Positions 7,141-15,553 of a DNA stretch of 64,000 nucleotides are shown one piece after another. A program made the position numbers and the translations under genes. Positions within the stretch are counted from its first letter, which is position 1. Every line of letters begins with the position of its first letter. The DNA comes from Pseudomonadota bacterium (GTDB taxonomy: Bacteria > Pseudomonadota > Alphaproteobacteria > Acetobacterales > Acetobacteraceae), in contig JAJZSY010000002.1 in assembly GCA_021849425.1 (NCBI GenBank), positions 62,001-126,000 on the forward strand. Direction: 5' to 3'. The notes below the pieces were generated by a model. The model saw only the letters and a program-made list of their open reading frames with translations. It had not been told where the DNA came from and searched no databases.

Positions 7141-7170
7141 TTGACAATATATGCATATATTCGTATATAC
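7141..7170 (+). promoter_or_regulatory. Promoter with embedded AT-rich palindrome before the ArsR gene; probably leaderless
   Basis: TTGACA (7141-7146), exactly 17 nt, and TATATA (7164-7169) form a near-consensus promoter. The spacer is occupied by a perfect 14-bp palindrome, ATATATGCATATAT (7147-7160), followed by GTATATAC (7163-7170). AT-rich palindromes of this kind are bound by BigR/YgaV-type repressors, so autorepression is likely. The predicted start (7175-7177) coincides with the ATG at 7177 and no ribosome site is present. Confidence 0.75.
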
Positions 7171-7176
7171 GCAAGT

Positions 7177-7533
7177 ATGAAACTGGATGTCGACGCGATG
7201 AACCTGGCGGCCGATGAAGCCAGCGATCTGCTGAAATCGCTGGCCAACCGGCATCGCCTGCTCATTCTCTGCCAGCTGCTCGACGGCGAGCGGTCGGTGG
7301 GCGAGCTGGTCGCGTTCCTGCAGATCCGCGACAGCGCGGTCTCCCAGCACCTGGCGCTGCTGCGCAAGGACGGGCTGGTGACCGCACGGCGCGAGGGGCA
7401 GAGCATCCGGTATTCCATCGCCAGCGCACCGGCCCGCACCGTGATTGCGGCCCTTGCCGGAATTTATTGTAGTCCGGAGGGTGCGACCTGCGCGGCGCCC
7501 GATCCTTCATCGACAACGGAGATTTCGACATGA
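7177..7533 (+). CDS. ArsR-family repressor, BigR/SqrR persulfide-sensor type
   Basis: A 118-residue winged-helix regulator. The recognition helix lies around RDSAVSQHLALLRKDGLV. Cys32 (LCQLLDGE) and Cys98 (GIYCSPEG) are 66 residues apart, the same spacing as the persulfide-sensing pair Cys41/Cys107 of Rhodobacter SqrR; a third cysteine is at 105. No arsenic- or zinc-type CxC motif is seen. It probably represses its own operon and perhaps sqr when persulfide is absent. ATG 7177 sits at the predicted transcription start, so the mRNA appears leaderless. The stop overlaps the rhodanese start (ATGA). Confidence 0.88.
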   Translation: MKLDVDAMNLAADEASDLLKSLANRHRLLILCQLLDGERSVGELVAFLQIRDSAVSQHLALLRKDGLVTARREGQSIRYSIASAPARTVIAALAGIYCSPEGATCAAPDPSSTTEIST

Positions 7534-7892
7534 CGACACCTTCACCTCTGCGCGACCTCGACCCTGCCACCGTGCATGACGACCTGCGCGCCGGCCGCAT
7601 CCTGCTGGTCGATGTGCGCGAACCGCAGGAATTCGCGGTGGAGCGCATTCATGGCGCGATGCTGTTTCCGCTCTCCACCTTCGATCCGGCGATGTTGCCG
7701 CAGGACCCCGGCAAGCCGATCGTGTTTCAGTGCGGCTCGGGCAAGCGCTCGGCGATGGCGGCGGCGAAGTGTCGCGAGGCCGGCCTTGCGGTGAATGCCC
7801 ATCTCGCCGGCGGCATGATGGCGTGGAAAGCGGCGGGGATGCCGTATGTCGCGCTCGATTCCGCCACCGGCCAGGTGATCGACCGCCGCTGA
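7530..7892 (+). CDS. Single-domain rhodanese (sulfurtransferase)
   Basis: A 120-residue cytoplasmic rhodanese. The catalytic loop is QCGSGKRSA with Cys68, and the CH2A-like signature is LVDVREPQEFAVERIHGA. It would carry sulfane sulfur from persulfides. It resembles the N-terminal domain of YgaP; the matching membrane domain is a separate gene at 4895-5098. Translation is coupled to the ArsR gene by a 4-nt overlap, with GGAGA upstream. It precedes the RND adaptor gene by 39 nt, so the four genes probably form one operon. Confidence 0.9.
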   Translation: MTTPSPLRDLDPATVHDDLRAGRILLVDVREPQEFAVERIHGAMLFPLSTFDPAMLPQDPGKPIVFQCGSGKRSAMAAAKCREAGLAVNAHLAGGMMAWKAAGMPYVALDSATGQVIDRR

Positions 7893-7931
7893 CCTCCCGC
7901 CATCGCGCCGCCCCGGACAAGGAACGCCAGC

Positions 7932-8945
7932 ATGCCCCGCCCGCTCTCCCTTCCCGCCCTGCTGCTGCCGCTCCTGCTCCTGTTCGGGGCGGCGCCGGCA
8001 GGTGCCGCAACGACCGCGGCGACCTTCACCGTCGCCGCCCGCATGGTGCCGGACCAGAAGGCCGTGTTCGCCACCGTCGAAAGCCGCAACGTGGTGCCGG
8101 CGCGCACGCGGATCGGCGGGACCGTCGCCGCCCTGACGGTGCATGACGGCGACAGCGTGACGGCGGGGCAGGTCATCGCCACCGTGCACGACCGGAAGCT
8201 CGAATTGCAGATCAAGGCGCTGGACGCCGAGATCGCGGGGTTGCGGGCGAGCCTCGTCCAGGCGCAGACCGATCTACGGCGCACCACGGCGCTGGCGCAT
8301 AGCGGCGCGGTGTCGCGCCAGCAGCTCGACCAGGCGCGGACGGCGGTGGATGTTGCCGCCAGCACGCTCCGCGCGCGGATCGCGCAGCGCGCCGTGGCCG
8401 CCCAGCAGCAGGACGAGGGCGCGGTGCTGGCGCCGATCGCCGGGCGGGTGCTCAGCGTGCCGGTGACCGATGGCACGGTGGTGCTGCCGGGCGACACGGT
8501 CGCAACCGTCGCCGAGCAGAATTTCATTCTCCGCCTCAGGATTCCCGAACGGCACGCGCTGCATCTGAAGGTGGGCGACATGGTGCGGCTGGATGGCGGC
8601 GAATTCGGCCTGGCGGGGGCGCAATTCGGCCGCATCACCCTGGTCTATCCGCAGATCGTCGCCGGGGATGTGCGCGCCGATGCCGAGGTGAAGGGGATCG
8701 GCAGCTATTTCGTGGGCGAACGCGTGCGGGTTTTTGTGCCGGCAGGTGGGCGGCGGACGATCGTGGTGCCGTCCGGCTTCGTGTTCACCCGTTTCGGCCA
8801 GGATTATGTGAGGCTGCGGCAGAAGGATGGCAGCGTGATCGACGCACCGGTGCAGCTTGGGTTGCCGCTGCCGACCCGCGCGATGCCCGACGGGGTGCAG
8901 ATCCTTGCCGGCCTCGTGCCGGGCGACGTGCTGGTGCGGCCGTGA
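7932..8945 (+). CDS. RND efflux periplasmic adaptor (HlyD/MFP family)
   Basis: A 337-residue membrane-fusion protein joining an RND pump to an outer-membrane channel. An N-terminal signal sequence (residues 1-25, Leu-rich, ending AGA) is followed by a lipoyl half-motif (TRIGGTVAALTVHDGDSVTAG), an alpha-hairpin (about 95-155, AEIAGLRASLVQAQTDLRR), the second lipoyl half (APIAGRVLSVPVTDGTVV) and beta-barrel/membrane-proximal domains. It has no lipobox cysteine. The stop overlaps the pump start (GTGA). No outer-membrane factor gene is nearby. Presence in the ArsR-rhodanese operon suggests export of a sulfur-related or oxidised compound; the substrate is unknown. Confidence 0.88.
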   Translation: MPRPLSLPALLLPLLLLFGAAPAGAATTAATFTVAARMVPDQKAVFATVESRNVVPARTRIGGTVAALTVHDGDSVTAGQVIATVHDRKLELQIKALDAEIAGLRASLVQAQTDLRRTTALAHSGAVSRQQLDQARTAVDVAASTLRARIAQRAVAAQQQDEGAVLAPIAGRVLSVPVTDGTVVLPGDTVATVAEQNFILRLRIPERHALHLKVGDMVRLDGGEFGLAGAQFGRITLVYPQIVAGDVRADAEVKGIGSYFVGERVRVFVPAGGRRTIVVPSGFVFTRFGQDYVRLRQKDGSVIDAPVQLGLPLPTRAMPDGVQILAGLVPGDVLVRP

Positions 8946-11900
8946 GGCTCGGCATTTCCGGGCGGCTCGCCCGCGCCTTCATCCGCTCGCCGCTGACGCC
9001 GCTGTTCCTGCTCGCGGCGCTGGCCGCCGGGCTGGTCGCCATCACCACCATTCCGCGCGACGAGGACCCGCAGATCCATGTCCCGATGGTGGACGTGATG
9101 GTGCAGGCGAACGGGCTGAAGGCGGCCGACGCCGCGGAACTCGTGACCAAGCCGCTGGAGACGATCCTGAAGGCGATCCCCGGCGTCGAGCATATCTACA
9201 GCCAGACCCGCGACGACCAGGTGCTGGTCACCGCCCGCTTCCGGGTGGGGACCAACGAGGATGCCGCGGTGGTGCGGGTGAACGACAAGATCCGCGCCAA
9301 CATGAACCGCATCCCGATCGGCATTCCGCCGCCGCTGGTGGTCGGGCGCGGGATCGACGATGTCGCGATCCTCACCCTCACCCTCGCGCCGAAATCGGGA
9401 ACGGCGACACACTGGACCCAGGGCGCGCTGTCGCAGATCGCGACCAAGCTGCAGGACCAGCTGATCAAGGTTCCGAATGTCGGGCTCAGCTACATCGCCG
9501 GATCGGACCCGATGCAGATCCGCGTCGAGCCGGAACCGGACAAGCTGATGCTCTATGGCGTGACGCTGCAGCAGCTCGCTTCACGGGTGGCCGACGCCAA
9601 TCGCAGCTTCATCGCCGGCCGCGTGTTCGACCGTGGCGGGCTGCGCGACGTGGCCGCGGGGCAGACGCTGTTCGGCGTGCCGGATATCGGCCTGCTGCTG
9701 ATCACCACGCGGGACGGACGGCCGGTCTATCTGCGGGATGTCGCCCATGTCGTCGTCGGGCCGGCGCCGTTGCAGAGCCATGTCTTCGCCATCACGCATG
9801 ATGCCGGGCACTGGCGCACGGCGCCGGCGGTGACGGTGGCGCTGGCCAAGCGCGCGGGCAGCAACGCCGTGGTGGTGGCCGACGCCGCGCTGACGCGGGT
9901 GAAGAGCCTCGAAGGCTCGCTGATCCCCTCCGACATCTCGGTGCAGGTCACGCGGGATTACGGGCGCACCGCCAACGAGAAGGCGAACGAACTGCTGTTC
10001 CATCTCGGACTGGCGACGATTTCCATCGTCGTGCTGATCGCCTTCGCTGTGGGCTGGCGCGAGGCGGTGGTGACGCTGGTGGTGATTCCGACGACCATTC
10101 TCGCCACCGTGTTCGCCTCGGAAATGATGGGCTACTCGATCAACCGGGTGAGCCTGTTCGCGCTGATCTTCGCCATCGGCATCCTGGTGGACGACGCGAT
10201 CGTGGTGGTGGAGAACATCGCGCGGCACTGGGCGATGCCGGATACGCGCTCGCGCCGGCGGGCGGCGATCGAGGCGGTGGCGGAAGTGGGCAACCCGACG
10301 GTGGTCGCGACGCTGACGGTGATCGCGGCGCTGCTGCCGATGCTGTTCGTCTCGGGTCTGATGGGGCCGTACATGGCGCCGATCCCGGTGAACGCCTCGG
10401 CGGCGATGATGTTCTCGTTCTTCGCCGCGATGATCATCGCCCCGTGGCTGATGTACAAGCTGGCCGGGCGCGACCGCTTCACCGAGGAAGACCGGGCCGG
10501 AGACGTCGAGTTTCTCGAACTGACCACCCCTGCCCTCGCCCATGAGGCGGGGGTGGCGGCGGCGCATCCGGACCGGCTGGGGCGGCTCTACCGCGCCGTT
10601 GCCGCGCCGATCCTGCGCACACGGCGGCGCGCCGGGCTGTTTCTCGCCCTGGTTGGCATCGCCACCATCGCCGCCTGCGCGATGTTCTATACCGAGGCGG
10701 TGACGGTGAAGCTGCTGCCGTTCGACAACAAGTCGAGCCTGAACGTGCTGATCGACCTGCCCGCCGGCAGCGCCGTGCAGCAGACCGAGCAGACGCTGTT
10801 CGCCGCCGCGCGGATCGCCGGGACGATGCCGGAGGTGCGGTCCATGCAGGTGTATGCCGGCACGCCGCAGCCCTTCGATTTCAACGGGCTGGTGCGGCAT
10901 TATTACCTGCGCGACCAGCCCTGGCAGGGCGACCTGCACGTGATGCTGTCGCCCAAGGGCGAGCGGTCGCAGCAGAGCCACCAGATCGCGGGCGAGCTGC
11001 GCCGGCGCCTGCTCAGGCGCCTGGCGCTGCCGAAGGGAGCTGTGCTGAAAGTGGTCGAGGCGCCGCCGGGCCCGCCGGTCTTTGCCACCCTGCTCGCCGA
11101 GATTTACGGCCCGGACGAGGTGACGCGGCTCGCGGTCGCACAGGAGGTCAAGAAGCTGTTCAGGAAGGTGCCCTACATCGTCGATGTCGACGATTCCTGG
11201 GGGCATCGGCAGAAGCAGCTGCATATCGCGATCGACCAGGACCGGCTGGAATATTTCGGCGTGCGGCAGGCCGATGTCTATGACACGATCCAGGACCTCT
11301 TCGGCGGCATGAAGGTCGGCTATTCCTATCGCGGCGAGAACCGGCTGCCGCTCGAGATCGCGATCGGCCTGCCCAATCGGGCGCTCGACTGGAGCCAGCA
11401 ACTGGCGGATACGCCGGTGCCGGCCAACGCGGTGCCGGCGGACAAGTCGGTCGTCGAACTCGGGCAGGTGGTGCATGTGACGCGCAGCGAGGGCTCGCGC
11501 GTGCTCTACCGGCGCGACGGGCATTTCGCCGACATGGTCACCGCCGAGCTGGACGGAAAGTTCGAGGCACCGATCTATGCGATGTTCGCGGTGGACAAGC
11601 TGATCAACCAGCATGACTGGGGAAAGCTGCCGAAACCTGTGATCAGCTTCCGCGGCCAGCCGGCGAGCGAGGCGCACCCGACCCTGCTCTGGGATGGCGA
11701 ATGGGAGATCACCTATGTCACGTTCCGCGACATGGGGGCGGCGTTCCTCGTCGCGCTGCTCGGCATCTATGTTCTGGTGGTGGCACAGTTCCGCAGCTTC
11801 AAGGTGCCGCTGCTGGTGCTCACCCCGGTGCCGCTGACGCTGATCGGCATCATGCCCGGGCACTGGCTGCTGCACGCGCAGTTCACCGCGACCTCGATGA

Positions 11901-12211
11901 TCGGCTTCATCGCGCTGGCCGGCATCATCGTGCGCAACTCGATCCTGCTGGTGGACTTCATCCGCCACGGCGCGCGGCCGGGGCTGACACTGCGCGAGGT
12001 GCTGCTGGAGGCCGGCGCCATCCGCTTCCGGCCGATCCTGCTGACAGCGCTCGCGGCGATGATCGGCGCCTCGACGATCCTGCTCGACCCGATCTTCCAG
12101 GGCCTGGCGATCTCGCTGCTGTTCGGCCTCGCCTCGTCCACCCTGCTGACGGTGCTGGTGATCCCGGCGATCTACGTGGTGATGCGCGACCCGGACCGGA
12201 TCGTGTCCTGA
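8942..12211 (+). CDS. RND efflux transporter permease (AcrB/HAE1-like)
   Basis: A proton-driven inner-membrane pump of 1089 residues with the RND plan: TM1 near residue 20, a large periplasmic loop, TM2-TM6, an inserted cytoplasmic segment, TM7 (about 560), a second loop and TM8-TM12. The proton-relay pair is in TM4 (GILVDDAIVVVENIARHW). The TM10-11 region reads GFIALAGIIVRNSILLVDF. Start is GTG 8942, overlapping the adaptor stop by 4 nt. It resembles the subfamily found with single adaptors in sulfur-oxidising bacteria more than multidrug AcrB; the substrate is not deducible from sequence. Confidence 0.9.
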   Translation: MRLGISGRLARAFIRSPLTPLFLLAALAAGLVAITTIPRDEDPQIHVPMVDVMVQANGLKAADAAELVTKPLETILKAIPGVEHIYSQTRDDQVLVTARFRVGTNEDAAVVRVNDKIRANMNRIPIGIPPPLVVGRGIDDVAILTLTLAPKSGTATHWTQGALSQIATKLQDQLIKVPNVGLSYIAGSDPMQIRVEPEPDKLMLYGVTLQQLASRVADANRSFIAGRVFDRGGLRDVAAGQTLFGVPDIGLLLITTRDGRPVYLRDVAHVVVGPAPLQSHVFAITHDAGHWRTAPAVTVALAKRAGSNAVVVADAALTRVKSLEGSLIPSDISVQVTRDYGRTANEKANELLFHLGLATISIVVLIAFAVGWREAVVTLVVIPTTILATVFASEMMGYSINRVSLFALIFAIGILVDDAIVVVENIARHWAMPDTRSRRRAAIEAVAEVGNPTVVATLTVIAALLPMLFVSGLMGPYMAPIPVNASAAMMFSFFAAMIIAPWLMYKLAGRDRFTEEDRAGDVEFLELTTPALAHEAGVAAAHPDRLGRLYRAVAAPILRTRRRAGLFLALVGIATIAACAMFYTEAVTVKLLPFDNKSSLNVLIDLPAGSAVQQTEQTLFAAARIAGTMPEVRSMQVYAGTPQPFDFNGLVRHYYLRDQPWQGDLHVMLSPKGERSQQSHQIAGELRRRLLRRLALPKGAVLKVVEAPPGPPVFATLLAEIYGPDEVTRLAVAQEVKKLFRKVPYIVDVDDSWGHRQKQLHIAIDQDRLEYFGVRQADVYDTIQDLFGGMKVGYSYRGENRLPLEIAIGLPNRALDWSQQLADTPVPANAVPADKSVVELGQVVHVTRSEGSRVLYRRDGHFADMVTAELDGKFEAPIYAMFAVDKLINQHDWGKLPKPVISFRGQPASEAHPTLLWDGEWEITYVTFRDMGAAFLVALLGIYVLVVAQFRSFKVPLLVLTPVPLTLIGIMPGHWLLHAQFTATSMIGFIALAGIIVRNSILLVDFIRHGARPGLTLREVLLEAGAIRFRPILLTALAAMIGASTILLDPIFQGLAISLLFGLASSTLLTVLVIPAIYVVMRDPDRIVS

Positions 12212-12304
12212 CCGGCTCCTGACCCGTCGCCCGGCGCGCCGCTGCGTGCCGGGCGCATTCCTGCTGCGAACAAAATGCGTGCCGGTATGAGCTGCCGATT
12301 ATTT

Positions 12305-12336
12305 ATGATGGTTCAAACGCATGAGATGATGTTTCA
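12305..12336. promoter_or_regulatory. Direct repeat, candidate operator of the XRE regulator
   Basis: ATGATGGTTCA (12305-12315) and ATGATGTTTCA (12326-12336) match at 10 of 11 positions and are spaced 21 bp start to start, two helical turns. They end 3 bp before the regulator's ATG. No clear -35/-10 pair is visible, though TATGAT at 12304-12309 could be a -10. Confidence 0.45.
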
Positions 12337-12339
12337 TAC

Positions 12340-12594
12340 ATGATTTCTTCCGGTCAGTTGAAGGCGGCGCGCGCCCTGCTCGGCATCGACCAGCGGGATC
12401 TGGCGGAATTGTCCGGCCTGTCGCTGCCGACCATCCAGCGGATGGAGGCGAGCGAGGGGGTGATCCGCGGCAATGTCGACTCGCTGATGAAGCTGCTGGA
12501 CGCGCTGGATCGGGCGGGGATCATCGTGATCCGGCCCGGCGATGTATCGGATGCCACTGGCGGGCGCGGCGTGCGCCTCAAGAGCGGGACGTGA
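12340..12594 (+). CDS. XRE-family transcriptional regulator
   Basis: An 84-residue helix-turn-helix protein of the small Xre type. The HTH spans about residues 5-40 (LKAARALLGIDQRDLAELSG, then LSLPTIQRMEASEG). The C-terminus is short and basic. Its stop overlaps the GTG start of hyfB, so it is translationally tied to the hydrogenase-like complex and probably regulates it. The direct repeat immediately upstream is a candidate autoregulatory site. No ligand-binding domain is present, so a signal is not evident. Confidence 0.82.
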   Translation: MISSGQLKAARALLGIDQRDLAELSGLSLPTIQRMEASEGVIRGNVDSLMKLLDALDRAGIIVIRPGDVSDATGGRGVRLKSGT

Positions 12595-14606
12595 CGGCGG
12601 CGCTGCTGGTCTGCGCCCTGGCCTGGCTCGCGCTCGGCGCGGCGGGCGCCATTCTGTCCCGCCGCGATGCAGGGCGAATGGTTGTTTATGGCGGGTCGCT
12701 CGCCGTTTCACTGGTCGCACTTGCCATTGCCCTTGGCGCGCTCGGCGGCCGGGCACCGGGCGTCACCCTGCCGCTCGGCCTGCCGGGGATCGGCATGCGC
12801 TTCGCCGTCGATCCGCTATCGGCCGCGTTCCTCGTGCTGGTCGATCTCGGCGGTGCGGCCGCCAGTCTCTACGCGCTCGGCTACGGGCGGCACGAGGCCG
12901 AACCGTGGCGCGTGCTGCCCTTCTACCCGGTGTTTCTGGCGGCGATGAACCTCGTGGTGATCGCGGCCGACGCCTACGGGTTCCTGCTGTTCTGGGAGCT
13001 GATGTCGCTCGCCTCCTGGGCGCTGGTGATGGCGGACCACAAGCGGGCGGAGACGAGGCAGGCGGGGTTCGTCTATCTGCTGATGGCGAGCGCCGGCACG
13101 CTGATGCTGCTGCTCGCCTTCGGCCTGCTCGCCGGGCCGCGCGGGGCATACGCATTCGCCGCCATCATCGCCTCGCACAGACCGCAATGGACGGCTGATG
13201 TGGCGATGCTGCTGGCGCTGCTGGGGGCGGGGTCGAAGGCGGGGCTGATGCCGCTGCATGTCTGGCTGCCGCGCGCGCACCCCGCCGCACCGAGCCATGT
13301 CTCGGCGCTGATGAGCGGGGTGATGACGAAGGTGGCGGTCTATGCCTTCATCCGCATCGCCTTCGATCTCGCCGGGCCGGCCGCCTGGTGGTGGGGGCTC
13401 GTGGTGCTCGCGGCGGGGGCGGTTTCCGCCGTGCTCGGCGTGCTGCAGGCGCTGCTGGAAGACGATGTAAAGACCATGCTCGCCTACAGCACGATCGAGA
13501 ATATCGGACTGATCTTCGCGGGGCTGGGCCTTGCCCTCGCCTTCCGGGCCGATGGCCTGGCGCTGGCCGCGAGCCTCGCGCTCACCGCCGCCTTGTTCCA
13601 CGCCTTCAACCACATGCTGTTCAAGAGCACGCTGTTCTTCGGCGCCGGCGCGATCCAGCACGGCGCCGGCACGCGGCGGCTTTCCGAGCTTGGCGGGCTG
13701 ATCCACCGGATGCGGGTCAGCGCGGTGCCGATGCTGGTCGCGGCGATGGCGATCGCGGCCCTGCCGCCGCTGAACGGGTTCGCCTCGGAATGGCTCCTGT
13801 TGCAGGCGGTGCTGCTCAGCCCGTCGCTGCCGCAATTCGGGCTCAAGCTCGCGGTGCCGGCGGCCGGCGCGCTGCTGGCGCTGGCGGCGGCCTTTGCCAG
13901 CGCCTGTCTCGTCCGGCTTTACGGCATGGCCTATCTCGGCCGCCCCCGCAGCGCGGCCGCCGCCACGGCGCATGAGGCCGACGGGATCTCGCGCGCCGCG
14001 ATGATCGGGCTCGCGTCGCTCTGCGTGATCTTCGGGCTGATGCCGGCGCTGGCGCTCGGCCATCTCGCCCCGGTGGTACGGGAACTGGCCGGGGTGTCGC
14101 TGCCGGCGCGGCCGGGCTGGAGCGGGCTCACACTGCTGCCGGTGCCGGCGCGGCAGAGTTCATACGATCCGCTGCTGATCGCGCTGTTCATCGCGGTGAC
14201 CAGCGGTCTTGCGGCGCTGGGGCTGCATCGCTTCGGCTCGCGCGCCCTGCGCCGGGCGGTGCCCTGGGGGTGCGGCTTTCTCACCGCGGGCGACGCGGCG
14301 CTGCCGGCGGGCACGCAATATTCGCCCGCGGGGTTCAGCCAGCCGATCCGCCGCGTGTTCGCGACATTGCTGTTCCGCGCCCGCGACGAGGTGGTGATGC
14401 CACCGCCGGGAGCGACCGCGCCCGCTCGCTTCGCCGCGCGCATAACCGATCCGGTGTGGGATGGCGGCGCGCTGGCGCTGGCCGCACTGATCAATCGCGC
14501 CGCCGACCGTGCCAACCGGCTGCAATTCCTGACCATACGGCGCTATCTCGCGATGGTGTTCGTCACACTACTGATCCTGCTCGCGACGGTGGCGCTATGG
14601 GCCTGA
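12591..14606 (+). CDS. hyfB: Hydrogenase-4/Ehr complex antiporter-like subunit HyfB
   Basis: A 671-residue polytopic membrane protein of the NuoL/Mrp-antiporter family, expected to move protons or sodium. The conserved core is present: a Glu in FLLFWELMSLASWALV (about residue 139), a Lys in GSKAGLMPLHVWLPRAHPAAPSHVS (about 215), LMSGVMTKVAVYAFIR and the long DVKTMLAYSTIENIG segment. The C-terminal extension after about residue 500 is typical of HyfB rather than NuoL. GTG start 12591 overlaps the XRE stop. It is the first structural gene of a tightly overlapping operon. Confidence 0.9.
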   Translation: MTAALLVCALAWLALGAAGAILSRRDAGRMVVYGGSLAVSLVALAIALGALGGRAPGVTLPLGLPGIGMRFAVDPLSAAFLVLVDLGGAAASLYALGYGRHEAEPWRVLPFYPVFLAAMNLVVIAADAYGFLLFWELMSLASWALVMADHKRAETRQAGFVYLLMASAGTLMLLLAFGLLAGPRGAYAFAAIIASHRPQWTADVAMLLALLGAGSKAGLMPLHVWLPRAHPAAPSHVSALMSGVMTKVAVYAFIRIAFDLAGPAAWWWGLVVLAAGAVSAVLGVLQALLEDDVKTMLAYSTIENIGLIFAGLGLALAFRADGLALAASLALTAALFHAFNHMLFKSTLFFGAGAIQHGAGTRRLSELGGLIHRMRVSAVPMLVAAMAIAALPPLNGFASEWLLLQAVLLSPSLPQFGLKLAVPAAGALLALAAAFASACLVRLYGMAYLGRPRSAAAATAHEADGISRAAMIGLASLCVIFGLMPALALGHLAPVVRELAGVSLPARPGWSGLTLLPVPARQSSYDPLLIALFIAVTSGLAALGLHRFGSRALRRAVPWGCGFLTAGDAALPAGTQYSPAGFSQPIRRVFATLLFRARDEVVMPPPGATAPARFAARITDPVWDGGALALAALINRAADRANRLQFLTIRRYLAMVFVTLLILLATVALWA

Positions 14607-15553
14607 TCGTGCATCTGGCCCTGCAGGCGCTGGAAATGGCGATCGCGCTGCTGGCGGCACCGCTGCTGACCGGCTTCGTGCGCAAGGTCAAGGCGCGGTT
14701 GCAGCGCCGCGCCGGGCCGCCGCTGCTGCAAGTTTATCGCGATCTCGCCCGGCTGGTGGCGAAGGAGGCGGTGGTGCCGGAGGACTCCTCATGGCTATTC
14801 CGCGTCTCCCCTTACGTGATCTTCGCCGCCACCTGGGTCGCCGCGGCGCTGGTGCCGGAATTCGCGACCAATCTGCAATTCTCATGGTCGGGCGACCTGA
14901 TCGTGATCGCAGCCCTGCTCGGCAGCGCGCGCTTTTTCCAGATGCTGGCGGCACTCGATTCCGGCACCGCCTTTGGCGGCATCGGCGCGAGCCGGGAGGC
15001 GATGCTCGCCTCGCTCGCCGAACCGGCGATGCTGATGATCGTCTTCACCGTCGCCCTCGTCGCCGGCACCAGCCAGCTTTCGGCGATCGCCACCTTCATG
15101 CATTCCGGCGCCGAGGGGCTCAGGCTGTCGCTCGCGCTCGGCCTGGTCGCGCTGGTGATGGTGGGGCTGACCGAGACGGGGCGATTCCCGGTCGACAATC
15201 CGGCGACGCATCTGGAGCTGACCATGGTGCATGAGGCGATGGTGCTGGAATATTCCGGGCGGCACCTCGCGCTGATCGAGCTGGCCGGGGCGATGCGGCT
15301 GCTGCTCTACATGTCGCTGATCGCCTGCATCTTCGCGCCCTTCGGCATCGCGCCGCCGGGTGCCGGGCCCGCTGCCCTCGCGCTGGGGCTTGCGAGCTAT
15401 GCCGGCAAGCTGGGCTTCGGCGCGGTGGCGCTGGCCGGGTTCGAGACGACGATCGCCAAGATGCGGGTCTTCCGGATTCCGAATTTCGTCGGCGCGGCGC
15501 TGATGCTCGGCCTGCTCGGCACGCTGCTGCTGTTCATGTCGGCCTCGCTGTGA
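14597..15553 (+). CDS. hyfC: Hydrogenase-4/Ehr complex quinone-site-like membrane subunit HyfC
   Basis: A 318-residue NuoH/HycD-type membrane protein with about eight helices. The motif VHEAMVLEYSGRHLALIELAGAM includes acidic residues that, in the family, link the peripheral arm to the membrane arm. The N-terminal signature FVRKVKARLQRRAGPPLLQVYRDLARL is typical of HycD/HyfC. ATG 14597 overlaps the hyfB stop by 10 nt, and the stop overlaps the hyfE GTG by 4 nt. Confidence 0.9.
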   Translation: MGLIVHLALQALEMAIALLAAPLLTGFVRKVKARLQRRAGPPLLQVYRDLARLVAKEAVVPEDSSWLFRVSPYVIFAATWVAAALVPEFATNLQFSWSGDLIVIAALLGSARFFQMLAALDSGTAFGGIGASREAMLASLAEPAMLMIVFTVALVAGTSQLSAIATFMHSGAEGLRLSLALGLVALVMVGLTETGRFPVDNPATHLELTMVHEAMVLEYSGRHLALIELAGAMRLLLYMSLIACIFAPFGIAPPGAGPAALALGLASYAGKLGFGAVALAGFETTIAKMRVFRIPNFVGAALMLGLLGTLLLFMSASL

